A model generated the notes under the pieces. It saw only the letters and a program-made list of their open reading frames with translations. It was not told the DNA's origin and made no database searches. The translations under genes and the position numbers were made by a program. From Chitinophagales bacterium (lineage in GTDB: Bacteria; Bacteroidota; Bacteroidia; Chitinophagales; Saprospiraceae), in assembly GCA_017303475.1 (NCBI GenBank), contig JAFLBO010000001.1, forward strand, positions 646,706-710,705: 64,000 bases of DNA. The letters run 5' to 3'. Shown one piece after another: positions 28,164-37,122 of the stretch. How positions within the stretch are numbered: position 1 is the stretch's first letter; each line of letters opens with the position of its first letter.

Positions 28164-31100
28164 ATGAAATTACATACTCAAATTCGCAATCACTACACCC
28201 TTAGTACTTTGGTATGCCTGATTGGCTGCCTGTTGTTAACTGATCAAATCCAGGCTCAATCATCAACAACATATTTTCAACAAAAAGTGGATTACAGTAT
28301 TCGTGCTACGCTGCATGATACCACACATACGCTGACTGCTGATATATCATTTGTGTATCACAACAATGCGCCAACTGCCTTACAGGAAATCTGGGTGCAT
28401 TTGTGGGGCAATGCCTATCAAAACCGAAACACCGCTTTTTGTCGGCAACAGCTTAAATCCGGCGACCGTAAATTTTATTTTTCCAAGGAAAAAGGTGGCT
28501 TTAGTAACCTGGATTTCAATGTAGATGGTCAAAAGGCCAATTGGCGAATTGACCCTAAAAATCCTGATATAGCGGTGATTACACTGGCAAAACCTCTCGC
28601 TTCGGGGCAAAAAATCACGATTACTACTCCTTTTACCCTGAAAATACCAGCTACTTTCTCCCGACTGGGGCATGTGGAAACAAGTTACCAAATGACTCAA
28701 TGGTACCCTAAACCAGCCGTGTACGATCATAAAGGCTGGCATGCTATGCCATACCTCAACATGGGCGAGTTTTATTCTGAATTTGGTACTTTCGACGTGA
28801 GTCTTACCCTGCCTGAAAATTATGTAGTTGGAGCTACCGGTATTTTACAAACAGGTTCGGAAATTGAGTTTTTGCAAAAAAAAGAAGCCGAAACGCGGGC
28901 CATTTTTGCCCGTAACGATAAACACGTGACAAAGCCATACCCGGCATCCAGTACTACCATGAAAACTATCAGGTATACCGCTGAACTGGTACATGATTTT
29001 GCCTGGTTTGCCGACAAGCGATTTATGGTGTTAAGGGATACCGCTCATTTGGCTTCGGGTAAAAGTGTGGATTGCTGGGCCATGTTTCCCATGTCGAGGG
29101 AAACTCAAATAGGCAAAGGGCAGTCAAGGTATTGGGAAAAAGGAGCGTTTTATGTGCGCCGGGCAGTAGAATTTTATTCCGAACATGTGGGTGAGTATCC
29201 TTACCCTCAGGCTACAGCAATTCACTCTGCGCTGAGTGCCGGCGGTGGTATGGAATACCCGATGATCACGGTTATTGGCAATTCTGATTCACCCGAAAGT
29301 CTGGATGATGTGATCACACATGAAGTTGGCCACAACTGGTTTTACGGTATTTTAGCTTCCAATGAGCGCGACCATCCGTTTATGGATGAGGGCTTTAATA
29401 CGTATTACGAATCCCGTTATATGAAAAAATATTACGGGAAATATGGTCCGGCCGATCTTCCTAATTTCCTGCTGAATGAAAAGAAGCAGGGTTCCGTATT
29501 GGAGAATGGATATCTATTGCTGGCCAGGGAACACGTTGACACACCTCCGGATTCACATTCTGATGAATTTTCTACCATTGGGTATGGCTTGCAGGTGTAC
29601 ATGAAAACGGCGCTTGTGCTGGATTGGCTGGAAAAATCAGTGGGTACGGAAAAAATGGACAAAGCCATGCAGGATTATTACCGCAAATGGCAATTCAGAC
29701 ACCCTTATCCTGAAGATTTGCAGGCTCATTTTAAGCAAAATGGCATTGATGCAGACTGGTTTTTCCAATCCATGCAAACCCAGGATCAACTGGACTTAAA
29801 GATTAGTTCAGTAAAGCCGGCAGTTTCTCAAACGGATGGCAATTTTGGTATTGGCGCCCGCAAATCAAAAGGATATACATTGCAAATAGACAGCAGGGGT
29901 AAGCTGGAGGCGCCTTTTCCGGTTACAGCGCTCCATCACGGGATGCCGGTCAGCACTCAATGGTTTACCAGAAATGACATAGAACGATCTTCCGGCATTT
30001 TCTTTCCGGCAGACACTGTAGACGCCTTTGAGATTGACTATGAACGCATTACGCTGGATATCAACCGAAAAAACAATTTCCGTAAAACAGAAGGAATCTT
30101 TCCGGGTATGCGGCCATTGGAGTATCGATTGTTTGCGCCGGTGCAGAACGCCCGAAAAAACACCCTGGCTATTGCGCCTTGGGCTGGTTGGAACAATGCA
30201 GACAAGACCATGCTTGGGTTGATGGTATACAATCCGCCTGTACCATCCAGAAAATTTCAGTATTATTTGCTGCCCGGGTATGGGTTAGGTTCGCAACAGT
30301 GGGTTGGTCTGGGAGAATTAAGGTATCAGTTCTTTCCCGGCGGCTTGTTTCCCAAGGTTTCTGTGAGTCTTGGGTATAAAAGCTTCCAATACGATCAGTC
30401 CAATGGCGGAGAGGAGGATTTTCGTTTTTCCCGTTGGATGCCACAGGTGCGGGCAAAATTGCGCACCAATAGGCCTGCTTTCGAGCATTATCTGAACTAC
30501 CGAACCCTTTTCCTGGACCGTGAAATTGCTTTGGAAGGAAAGAAATCAGTTCAAAACAATGTTCATGAACTTCGTTATGAAGGCGAGCAATGGAAGGCGC
30601 CACATCCGTTTAAATATAGGGTGGCTCTGGAAAGTCAGCAATATGCTGACGACAACAAGCCCAATTATGTGCGCCTGACGGCAGAGTGGCAGCACAAGTT
30701 CTTTTACAATCAGAGAAACAAAATCACTGTAAGATTATTTGCGGGAAGTTTCCTGCAAAACAATCGTGAAAATGGTGCGCTGGATGAATATTCTCTGGCG
30801 TTGACGCCGATTGGTCAAAACGATTACCGTTTTGATCAAATTTTTCTGGCCCGGGCTGGCGCCAACAATTTGTTAGGCAGACAAGTAAGTCAGTCAGACG
30901 CTGGCTTCAAAGGGCCAATTCGCAACCTGAGTAATCAGCCCGGATTGACCAACCAATATCTTTTCAGTATGAATGTGATGGCAGAATTGCCCTTTAAGCT
31001 ACCCCTGCGATTGCCATTGAAGCCTTATTTTGATCTGGGATATAGCGGAAACAATGGCGCTGCTGTGCCAGACCAGGAGAACTTGCTTTGGAGTAGTGGC

Positions 31101-31277
31101 CTTGCTTTGTCGCTTTTCAATGGAGGCTTGGAGTTTTATTTCCCAATTTACAGTTCAAAAACCATTCAGGATGCTTACCAGGAAGCATCCGGCGCTAAAT
31201 ATGCCAAAATGATCAGCTGGAGTATGCGACTTAACTTCCAGGAGCCTGTTAAGTTGATTGAGAAGATATCCAGGTGA
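28164..31277 (+). CDS. M1 family metallopeptidase fused to a probable outer-membrane barrel
   Basis: 1037 residues with a signal peptide ending near DQIQAQ. The N-terminal 550 residues are an M1 peptidase: GGGMEYPMITV is the recognition motif, HEVGH at residues 386-390 and the glutamate of FMDEGFN at residue 409 form the zinc site with the correct spacing. From about residue 640 onward the sequence changes to long amphipathic strands separated by polar turns (YYLLPGYGLGSQQWVGLGELRYQ quoted in part: LPGYGLG, SVSLGYKSF, YLFSMNVMAELPF, PYFDLGYSG) and ends in SWSMRLNFQEP. This resembles an Omp85-like or porin-like barrel, which would fix the peptidase at the outer membrane. The stop codon TGA at 31275-31277 is the first unit of a repeat array. 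Confidence 0.88.
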   Translation: MKLHTQIRNHYTLSTLVCLIGCLLLTDQIQAQSSTTYFQQKVDYSIRATLHDTTHTLTADISFVYHNNAPTALQEIWVHLWGNAYQNRNTAFCRQQLKSGDRKFYFSKEKGGFSNLDFNVDGQKANWRIDPKNPDIAVITLAKPLASGQKITITTPFTLKIPATFSRLGHVETSYQMTQWYPKPAVYDHKGWHAMPYLNMGEFYSEFGTFDVSLTLPENYVVGATGILQTGSEIEFLQKKEAETRAIFARNDKHVTKPYPASSTTMKTIRYTAELVHDFAWFADKRFMVLRDTAHLASGKSVDCWAMFPMSRETQIGKGQSRYWEKGAFYVRRAVEFYSEHVGEYPYPQATAIHSALSAGGGMEYPMITVIGNSDSPESLDDVITHEVGHNWFYGILASNERDHPFMDEGFNTYYESRYMKKYYGKYGPADLPNFLLNEKKQGSVLENGYLLLAREHVDTPPDSHSDEFSTIGYGLQVYMKTALVLDWLEKSVGTEKMDKAMQDYYRKWQFRHPYPEDLQAHFKQNGIDADWFFQSMQTQDQLDLKISSVKPAVSQTDGNFGIGARKSKGYTLQIDSRGKLEAPFPVTALHHGMPVSTQWFTRNDIERSSGIFFPADTVDAFEIDYERITLDINRKNNFRKTEGIFPGMRPLEYRLFAPVQNARKNTLAIAPWAGWNNADKTMLGLMVYNPPVPSRKFQYYLLPGYGLGSQQWVGLGELRYQFFPGGLFPKVSVSLGYKSFQYDQSNGGEEDFRFSRWMPQVRAKLRTNRPAFEHYLNYRTLFLDREIALEGKKSVQNNVHELRYEGEQWKAPHPFKYRVALESQQYADDNKPNYVRLTAEWQHKFFYNQRNKITVRLFAGSFLQNNRENGALDEYSLALTPIGQNDYRFDQIFLARAGANNLLGRQVSQSDAGFKGPIRNLSNQPGLTNQYLFSMNVMAELPFKLPLRLPLKPYFDLGYSGNNGAAVPDQENLLWSSGLALSLFNGGLEFYFPIYSSKTIQDAYQEASGAKYAKMISWSMRLNFQEPVKLIEKISR

Positions 31278-31495
31278 ACGGGGTTGACGGTGAACGGTGG
31301 ACGGTGGGTTTACGTGGGTATTTTAAGCAACGTGGGTTGTCACCCCGGGAACCGGGGCCTACACAAGCCAGACTATGCAGCACTTTTATGGCAAGGGCTT
31401 GCCGGGAAACTAGGCTTGTGTAGGTCCCCCTGCGGGGGATGACAACCCACGTTGTTATAAATACCCACGCAATGCCACCGTCCATCGTCCATCGT
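31278..31495. repeat. Palindromic element with flanking heptamer arrays, copy A
   Basis: The whole space between two convergent stop codons is one imperfect inverted repeat. The tips are heptamer-like units (GTGAACG, GTGGACG on the left; CGTCCAT on the right). Inside these, about 31312-31369 pairs with 31413-31475: GCAACGTGGGTTGTCA against TGACAACCCACGTTGT, and CCTACACAAGCC against GGCTTGTGTAGG. The centre of about 43 bases is unique. The same body recurs at 36364-36626. Confidence 0.85.
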
Positions 31496-32575
31496 TTACA
31501 TCTCTTCCGGCCCCTCTCCTACCCAGTCTTGCTGAACGTAGCCATCTTCGCAGTGTTGAACCAGATGATCGTCGATGAATTTGCGGACATCCGTGATGAT
31601 TTCTCCGGGGTAAAGGAGGTGCACATTGGGGCCGGCATCCAGGGTGAAATAGACTGGATTGCCGGTATCGGCCCGGTATTGGTGTACTTTTTCAATAATG
31701 GCCAGCGAAGCTGGTCGCATAAGGGTGTAGGATGGATTGCTGCACATCATGAGTGCATGCAATGTGAGGGCTTCATCTTCCACAATTTTCCCAAAGGTGG
31801 CTAAATCGCCTCCTTTCATGGCTTCAAGCAGGGTACCCATGCGGGCACGCGCCTGTGCGTAGCGCGGCTCTGCATACGGATTGCCTTCCATGAGCGCATG
31901 TCCGGCTCTGCTGCTGACGGATTTTTCTTCGCGACTTACGATCAGGATATCGTCGTGAAAATCATGAAACATGTCATGAATCTGATCCCCTACCGGTACC
32001 GCAAATTCGTCGCTGCTGCCCTGTACATATTGAGTAGCGCCCCAAACAGCGGCATATGGGAAAATACTCCTGCAGGCCGAGCCACTGCCCAATCTGGCCA
32101 GCACAGAAGCTTTTTGATCAAATGCATCGGCATCTCTGAGGGTACCAAACAGCTTGTCTTCCAACGAACACAAACACAGCGCCAGCGCGCTCATTCCTGA
32201 AGCAGAGGAAGCTATGCCAGCTGAGTGTGGAAAAGAATTACCGGTTCTTACGGTTAGTTTTAATTGCCTGAGAAATGGCATGGTTGGCGCCAGACTGTTG
32301 AGAAACTCCAGCGTTTTGGCCCGAAACGACTCGTTTTCCTCTTCATGAAAAAAGAAATCCAGTTCCACCTGTCCATCATCAGGCGTTTCCCGCGGGGCAT
32401 ATTGGAGCATTGTATCGGTGCAGGAAGATGCCAATGTAAGGCTCAGGGACGGATTTCGGGGCAATTGAACACCGTGTTTGCCCCAGTATTTGATCAGGGC
32501 AATATTACTTGGTGAGCGCCATACAACCTGGCCAGGATCAACAGGATTAGAGGAGTCGAGAATGAGTTTGGACAT
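31496..32575 (-). CDS. mvaD: Diphosphomevalonate decarboxylase
   Basis: Makes isopentenyl diphosphate from mevalonate diphosphate in the mevalonate pathway. 359 residues from the ATG at 32575 (MSKLILDSSN); the longer frame adds an unlikely lead. Family markers are the substrate-binding APSNIALIKYWGK-like stretch (here RSPSNIALIKYWGK), the GHMP-kinase glycine-rich loop FPHSAGIASSASGMSALA, and GSGSACRSIFPYAAVW. Its presence shows this organism probably uses the mevalonate route, as many Bacteroidota outside the Bacteroidales do. It diverges from the PASTA gene, with a promoter for that gene at 32650. Its stop is immediately followed by repeat array A. Confidence 0.95.
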   Translation of the reverse strand: MSKLILDSSNPVDPGQVVWRSPSNIALIKYWGKHGVQLPRNPSLSLTLASSCTDTMLQYAPRETPDDGQVELDFFFHEEENESFRAKTLEFLNSLAPTMPFLRQLKLTVRTGNSFPHSAGIASSASGMSALALCLCSLEDKLFGTLRDADAFDQKASVLARLGSGSACRSIFPYAAVWGATQYVQGSSDEFAVPVGDQIHDMFHDFHDDILIVSREEKSVSSRAGHALMEGNPYAEPRYAQARARMGTLLEAMKGGDLATFGKIVEDEALTLHALMMCSNPSYTLMRPASLAIIEKVHQYRADTGNPVYFTLDAGPNVHLLYPGEIITDVRKFIDDHLVQHCEDGYVQQDWVGEGPEEM

Positions 32576-32649
32576 AGGAATTATGTTCTTTGAAGGGACA
32601 AAGAAATACAAGGATCAAAAAACGCGCAGTTCTTTTTATCAATGCTGCC

Positions 32650-32657
32650 TACTTTTG
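32650..32657 (+). promoter_or_regulatory. Bacteroidota-type -7 element for the PASTA gene
   Basis: TACTTTTG matches TAnnTTTG and lies 17 bases before the ATG at 32675. It overlaps the longer open frame beginning at 32642, which supports the later start. Confidence 0.45.
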
Positions 32658-32674
32658 CCCATCCTCCTTTACAC

Positions 32675-33577
32675 ATGAATACACCACCATCCAATCAGGG
32701 AGCACCAAAGTCTTCCATTTTTCAACAAATCTGGTACCGAATTCGGCGCATCGGCGTAGAAATGTACGCTTTTTTCACCACACCCTTTGTATTGAAAAAC
32801 TGTCTGGGTATGGTTAGCCTGATGACACTTTTTCTCATGCTTACCTTTTGGTGGATGAAATGCTACACCAATCATGGCGAAAGCGTGGAAGTGCCCAGTT
32901 ATGAAGGCATGAGTTTTCGTGAAGCTGCCAAAAAAGCTCGATCCCGCGATTTCGGCGTGGCTGTAAGCGATTCCATTTATGTGCCAGGCGAACCGCCCGG
33001 AAAAATAGTATCCCAGGATCCCAAACCGAAAAGCAGGGTAAAGGAGGGCCGTACGATTTATTTTACGGTTACTAAAAACAATCCGGACATCCTCAAACTG
33101 CCTAATCTTAAGGCTGGAGATGACTACGAGATTTATTCCCGCCGCTTAGCCAGAATAGGGCTTAAACCACGCATTGTGGCCCGCGCTGCAGATCCTGGTG
33201 TGGGGCCTAATACCATCATAGCGGTCATTTACAAGGGGGATACCATAACGGAGCAGCTTCGAGTCAAAGACGTTCCCGTTGAAATGGGCGCCACGATAGA
33301 TTTTGTGGTAAGTGAAGAGGTAACGCTCACAGTGATTATGCCGGATTGCGTTTGCCATACGCTCAGCGAGGCCAAGTTCAAGTTACAGGTAAGTGAACTC
33401 AGTATTGGGGCTGTAATTAAAGATGCTACAGTTACCGACGAGGAAAACGCTTATGTGTGGCGCCAGAGTCCGAAATTTGATGCGAATGGCACGATGCGGA
33501 AAGGTGAAAAAATGGATTTGTATATCACGCAAAACAAGCCTTCAAGCTGTGCAAGTAAGCCAGATGAAGGTTTTTAA
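32675..33577 (+). CDS. Membrane-anchored protein with three PASTA domains
   Basis: 300 residues. A cytoplasmic N-terminus of about 45 residues is followed by one transmembrane helix (LGMVSLMTLFLMLTFWWM) and an extracytoplasmic part holding three PASTA repeats, at about 72-140 (VPSYEGMSFREAAKKA, PPGKIVSQDPKP), 145-222 (LPNLKAGDDYEIYSRRLARIG) and 225-292 (MPDCVCHTLSEAKFKL). PASTA domains bind peptidoglycan fragments or cell-wall proteins; here there is no kinase domain, so this is a stand-alone form. In Bacteroidota such proteins occur widely with no defined role. It converges with the di-haem peroxidase gene. Confidence 0.88.
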   Translation: MNTPPSNQGAPKSSIFQQIWYRIRRIGVEMYAFFTTPFVLKNCLGMVSLMTLFLMLTFWWMKCYTNHGESVEVPSYEGMSFREAAKKARSRDFGVAVSDSIYVPGEPPGKIVSQDPKPKSRVKEGRTIYFTVTKNNPDILKLPNLKAGDDYEIYSRRLARIGLKPRIVARAADPGVGPNTIIAVIYKGDTITEQLRVKDVPVEMGATIDFVVSEEVTLTVIMPDCVCHTLSEAKFKLQVSELSIGAVIKDATVTDEENAYVWRQSPKFDANGTMRKGEKMDLYITQNKPSSCASKPDEGF

Positions 33578-33587
33578 AGGATACCAA

Positions 33588-33620
33588 AGGAGCCATCCCG
33601 AAATATCCGGAATGGCTCCT
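33588..33620. terminator. Bidirectional hairpin between convergent genes
   Basis: AGGAGCCAT (33588-33596) pairs with ATGGCTCCT (33612-33620), with further partial pairing inside the loop. It lies between the PASTA gene stop and the peroxidase stop. The following T-runs are short, so this is a moderate candidate. Confidence 0.55.
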
Positions 33621-33645
33621 CTTCATTATCACTGCGGTAAAAAAC

Positions 33646-35001
33646 CTAGTTGCAACCCATCTCAATCCGGGAAAGCGGATCATTGTTGGGGAAGCAGTTA
33701 CCCGACATAGTAGCGCTTGGCACGTACCGATTCATATTCGGATCAAACAGCCCATTTGCCAGGAACTCAGTAAGATCATCCATTTCTGCAGGTGTGAGTC
33801 CGAGTGGGCGTAACAGACCGGTTATCTGGCCGGCAGGAACTACCGGATTTTCCGGCACACCGTTATTGAAGTATTCCACTACTTCACGGAGGCTGCGTTT
33901 GCTGGCGCCGTGGAAATAGAAACCTACATCACGCAGGTTGTACAATTGTGGGACTTTAAATTTAAACATGTCTTCCTGACGCTCCGTGAAGCCTCCACGA
34001 CCAAATACACGTTTATCGGTTGGGCCGGTACGGAATACCTGGTTGCCGCCTATTTGGTAAAGGTCATTTACACCAAGTGCGAAGAACTGGTGTGGCTGAC
34101 TGTTCAGAGAAGGGCTGTTGTGGCAATCTGCGCAACCCGCTTTACCGAAGAATAACAAAGCGCCTTTCTTTTGTTGCTCTGTCATGGCAGCCTTGTTGCC
34201 TTTGAGCCATTCCTGAAATGGCGCTTCATTGGTCAGGATGGTGCGGAAGTAAGCTGCGAGTGCGAAAGCTGCAGTCAGACGAGTATAACGCTCGCTAACC
34301 GGAATTTCCGGGAATGCCGCATCAAACATAGCGGTATAGCCCAAAGAATCGGTTACCGCTTTATTGATCACCTGGCGGTGTACAGCCAAAGCGCGGGCAT
34401 TGTTGGCTTCCAGTCCTTGCAATCCTTTAAAGTTGATTTCAACAAGGGTATCCTGATGCCATACATTCTCAGTTCCAACGTTAGCATTAAATGAACCAAA
34501 AGTGCCTGCCCAGAGTGCATTGGTCACATAGGTAAGGTTCATGGTTGGGAGCGGGCGAGCGCCTTGAGCATCAACCTCATCACCCAGATAAATGGGATTT
34601 TTTGAGCGCAGTTCTCCACTTTCACCGAAGCCAATAGCGCCGTCTGCAACACCCTGAATACGGCCTGCGGTGAACCCGCGGGAAGGAACGTGGCAGGAAC
34701 TGCAAGAAAAGGTGCTTTTGGCCTCCGGATATTTGTTTTCCAGTGCAATCCCGGTTTCGTAAAACAGCATTTTGCCGAGTTCAACTTTGGCCTGGGTGAC
34801 CGGATTTTTTTCACTTTGGTTGGGCAATAGTGCAAGATCAGTGCCATCAGGCATAATATAACCTTGGAAGGATCCCGTAGCAGAACGGAAATTTAACTGG
34901 TCTTCCAGGAGTTGATCAAAGTTAAAAGCCGGATCGTGCACACAAGACAAGAAATAGGTGCTACCGGCAATCACAAACAAAAAAAGTAAAGAACGTTTCA
35001 T
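33646..35001 (-). CDS. Di-haem cytochrome c peroxidase family lipoprotein
   Basis: 451 residues from the ATG at 35001. The N-terminal segment MKRSLLFLFVIAGSTYFLSC ends in a cysteine that is probably lipidated, placing the protein on the periplasmic side of a membrane. Two haem c attachment sites are present, CSSCH at residues 100-104 and CADCH further on, with the CCP/MauG domain organisation and conserved blocks FAGKAGCADCH-like (here LFFGKAGCADCH) and FKVPQLYNLRDVGFYFHGA. These enzymes reduce hydrogen peroxide or oxidise other substrates using an upstream electron donor. No partner gene is nearby. The 200 bases upstream hold only a small hairpin around 35085-35098. Confidence 0.9.
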   Translation of the reverse strand: MKRSLLFLFVIAGSTYFLSCVHDPAFNFDQLLEDQLNFRSATGSFQGYIMPDGTDLALLPNQSEKNPVTQAKVELGKMLFYETGIALENKYPEAKSTFSCSSCHVPSRGFTAGRIQGVADGAIGFGESGELRSKNPIYLGDEVDAQGARPLPTMNLTYVTNALWAGTFGSFNANVGTENVWHQDTLVEINFKGLQGLEANNARALAVHRQVINKAVTDSLGYTAMFDAAFPEIPVSERYTRLTAAFALAAYFRTILTNEAPFQEWLKGNKAAMTEQQKKGALLFFGKAGCADCHNSPSLNSQPHQFFALGVNDLYQIGGNQVFRTGPTDKRVFGRGGFTERQEDMFKFKVPQLYNLRDVGFYFHGASKRSLREVVEYFNNGVPENPVVPAGQITGLLRPLGLTPAEMDDLTEFLANGLFDPNMNRYVPSATMSGNCFPNNDPLSRIEMGCN

Positions 35002-35220
35002 GAAGGAAAGCAAGAAGAACGGATAAAAAATGGTTAATAGCGGTTAAAGGAGCCTATTCAGTCGCACAAAAGTCTAGGCCACGCACAATCGTGCGCAGAA
35101 TAAAACTCATGATAGTACCAAAGATGTTCGCGGGGGGAATGGAACGATAAAGAATAAACAAAACCAATGCCAAGCTTGGCTTAATTAGACCTATTATTAT
35201 TCGGTGGCAAAATTTAATTT

Positions 35221-36345
35221 TTATGTCTGTCCAGAGAAGAATACTTGTGGCATCCCTTCGGTATTTTCTACCTCAAAAATGGTATAATTCCCTGAAAATG
35301 AAGCAACAACGGCTTCTATACGCTCCCGTTGTGTATCAGTAATAAAGGTTTGTCCGAAGTTTCGGTGAAATAAAAGTCCCACCAACTGCCGTACCCGCTG
35401 GGCATCCAGCTTATCGAAGATATCGTCCAGCAGCAGAATAGGTGCAATATTTTTCTCCTGCCTCAATATATCGTATTGAGCCAAACGAAGGGCCAGCAAA
35501 TAAGACTTCAGTTGGCCCTGTGAGGCAAATTTTTTCACTAGTTGGCCATCCATAAACAGACGTAAATCATCTTTGTGTGGCCCTACTGTACTTCTTTGCA
35601 GTATTCTGTCTTTTTCCAGTGCTTCGTGTAATAACCGGGCAAAATCCCCATCCTCCAAATCAGCCTCATATTGCACACTTACTTTTTCTCTGCTACCGGA
35701 TATTTCTGCATAATAGGATGCAAACAAAGGCTCAAAGTCTTCTACAAACTTTTTCCGGTGGGTATACAAAACTGTTGCCGGACCTGGCATTTGCTGATCC
35801 AGACTTTCCAGCAGGGTGGCATCAAACCTCCTGTGTTCAGCAAACAACTTAAGCAAGGCATTACGCTGCTTTAAAATAGCATTGTAAATCAATAAATTAT
35901 GGAGATATTCGGAGGAAATTTGCGACAAAGTAGCATCCAAAAAACGTCGCCGGTCTTCACTGCCCTCTTGTACCAGGGCTACGTCATCTGGGGCGATCAT
36001 CACTACAGGAAACTGACCAATGTAATCTGCCAGTCGTTCATATGCCACCCCATTTCGTTCCACTTCTTTTCGTTGACCTGCCTGGTATTTGACTACCATT
36101 TTGACGCTTTCGCCTGAGGCGTCAAACTTACCTTCCAACCGAAAAAAGCCTTCCCCGTGCCGAATCAGGTTGCGGTCGTTCAAACCGGTATGGCTCCTGC
36201 ACAAACACATAAAATGAATGGCATCCAGCACATTTGTTTTGCCGGCGCCATTAAGTCCCACCAGGCAATTCAGCCCGGGTGAAAAGTCCAGTTTCTGCGA
36301 CTCGTAGTTTTTAAAATTGGAAAGTTTAAGACCTGATAAATACAC
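35221..36345 (-). CDS. recF: DNA replication and repair protein RecF
   Basis: 374 residues from the GTG at 36345 (VYLSGLKLSNFKNYESQKL), the standard RecF beginning; the open frame continues into repeat array B, which is not part of the protein. Walker A is GLNGAGKTN, the signature region is present as FASQGQLKSYLLALRLAQ, and Walker B is ILLLDDIFDKLD. RecF is an SMC-like ATPase that loads RecA at single-strand gaps together with RecO and RecR. The protein is cytosolic. It diverges from the ferredoxin gene with array B in between, so the array lies in the presumed promoter region of both. Confidence 0.95.
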   Translation of the reverse strand: MYLSGLKLSNFKNYESQKLDFSPGLNCLVGLNGAGKTNVLDAIHFMCLCRSHTGLNDRNLIRHGEGFFRLEGKFDASGESVKMVVKYQAGQRKEVERNGVAYERLADYIGQFPVVMIAPDDVALVQEGSEDRRRFLDATLSQISSEYLHNLLIYNAILKQRNALLKLFAEHRRFDATLLESLDQQMPGPATVLYTHRKKFVEDFEPLFASYYAEISGSREKVSVQYEADLEDGDFARLLHEALEKDRILQRSTVGPHKDDLRLFMDGQLVKKFASQGQLKSYLLALRLAQYDILRQEKNIAPILLLDDIFDKLDAQRVRQLVGLLFHRNFGQTFITDTQRERIEAVVASFSGNYTIFEVENTEGMPQVFFSGQT

Positions 36346-36363
36346 GGGGTAAAGGTAGGAAAA

Positions 36364-36626
36364 ACGATGGAACGATGGACGATGAACGATGAACGGTGGG
36401 ATTGCGTGGGGGTTTATAACAACGAGGGTTGTCATCCCCCGCAGGGGGACCTACACAAGCCTGGTTTCCCGGCAAACCGTTTCCCCAAAAATACCGCATA
36501 GCCAGGCTTGTGTAGGTCCCGATTTTCGGGATGACAACCCACGTTGCTATAAATAACCACGCAATCCCACCGTTCACCGTTCACCGTTCACCGTTCACCG
36601 TCCATCGTCCATCGTTCCATCGTTTT
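36364..36626. repeat. Palindromic element with flanking heptamer arrays, copy B
   Basis: Second copy of the element at 31278-31495, longer at its tips. Left arm contains CGATGGA, CGATGAA and ACGGTGGG units, then the body with GGGTTGTCATCCCCCGCAGG and CCTACACAAGCC. The right arm repeats this inverted and ends in CGTTCAC four times, CGTCCAT twice and CGTTCCAT. It lies between the divergent recF and ferredoxin starts. Confidence 0.85.
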
Positions 36627-36629
36627 TTC

Positions 36630-36637
36630 TACCTTTG
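36630..36637 (+). promoter_or_regulatory. Bacteroidota-type -7 element touching the ferredoxin start
   Basis: TACCTTTG matches TAnnTTTG, ending only 4 bases before the ATG at 36642. If used, transcription would begin at or very near the start codon, giving a leaderless mRNA. It lies just outside repeat array B. Confidence 0.35.
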
Positions 36638-36641
36638 TGGC

Positions 36642-36968
36642 ATGGAAAATATGATTCAAGTTACGGTATTGGACCGTGAAGGCGGGGAGCATTTATTGGA
36701 TGCACCAACGGATATGAATATGAGTATCATGGAGTTGTGCAAATCTTATGAATTACCTGTGGAAGGAACATGTGGCGGGATGGCCCTTTGTGCCAGTTGT
36801 CATGTATATGTACTGAGCGATCATGAACTCCACGAACCCACAGATGATGAACTGAACATGCTGGATCAAGCCTTCTTTGTTAAAAATAACAGTCGACTGG
36901 GTTGCCAGATCAAGCTAAGTGATGATTTGAATGGACTAAAGCTGCAACTGGCTCCCGTTGGGGGTTAA
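36642..36968 (+). CDS. 2Fe-2S ferredoxin (adrenodoxin type)
   Basis: 108 residues from the ATG at 36642 (MENMIQVTVLDREGG); the longer frame would read through repeat array B. The cluster ligands are clear: CGGMALCASC gives the C-x5-C-x2-C pattern and the fourth cysteine lies in RLGCQIKL near the C-terminus. Such plant/adrenodoxin-type ferredoxins move electrons to biosynthetic or Fe-S assembly enzymes in the cytosol. No redox partner is adjacent. Its promoter-like element is almost flush with the start codon. Confidence 0.93.
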   Translation: MENMIQVTVLDREGGEHLLDAPTDMNMSIMELCKSYELPVEGTCGGMALCASCHVYVLSDHELHEPTDDELNMLDQAFFVKNNSRLGCQIKLSDDLNGLKLQLAPVGG

Positions 36969-37008
36969 GCGTATGTTTGGATAATTTTGGTCAAAGTGCA
37001 GCTCAACC

Positions 37009-37039
37009 TTTGACCTTCCTGGGTTTCCTTGTACTTTTG
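37009..37039 (+). promoter_or_regulatory. Complete Bacteroidota promoter for the amylase gene
   Basis: TTTG at 37009-37012 and TACTTTTG at 37032-37039 are separated by 19 bases, matching the -33/-7 architecture of the Bacteroidota primary sigma factor. The ATG at 37123 is 83 bases downstream, leaving a leader in which ATTCCGGCC/CGGCCGGAAT-like pairing is possible around 37070-37090. Confidence 0.6.
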
Positions 37040-37122
37040 TCGCGGAAACGCCCTATCCTATTTCGCCCCGTATTGCGGCCGGAATAGGATTTTTCTTTTG
37101 AAAGCAAAACTTCTCTCTGTTT

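Noticed and set aside
31249..31485. Minus-strand ORF with a similar relative at 36326-36577
   Set aside because: Similarity between the two comes from the shared repeat elements A and B, read in the same phase; neither looks like a protein.
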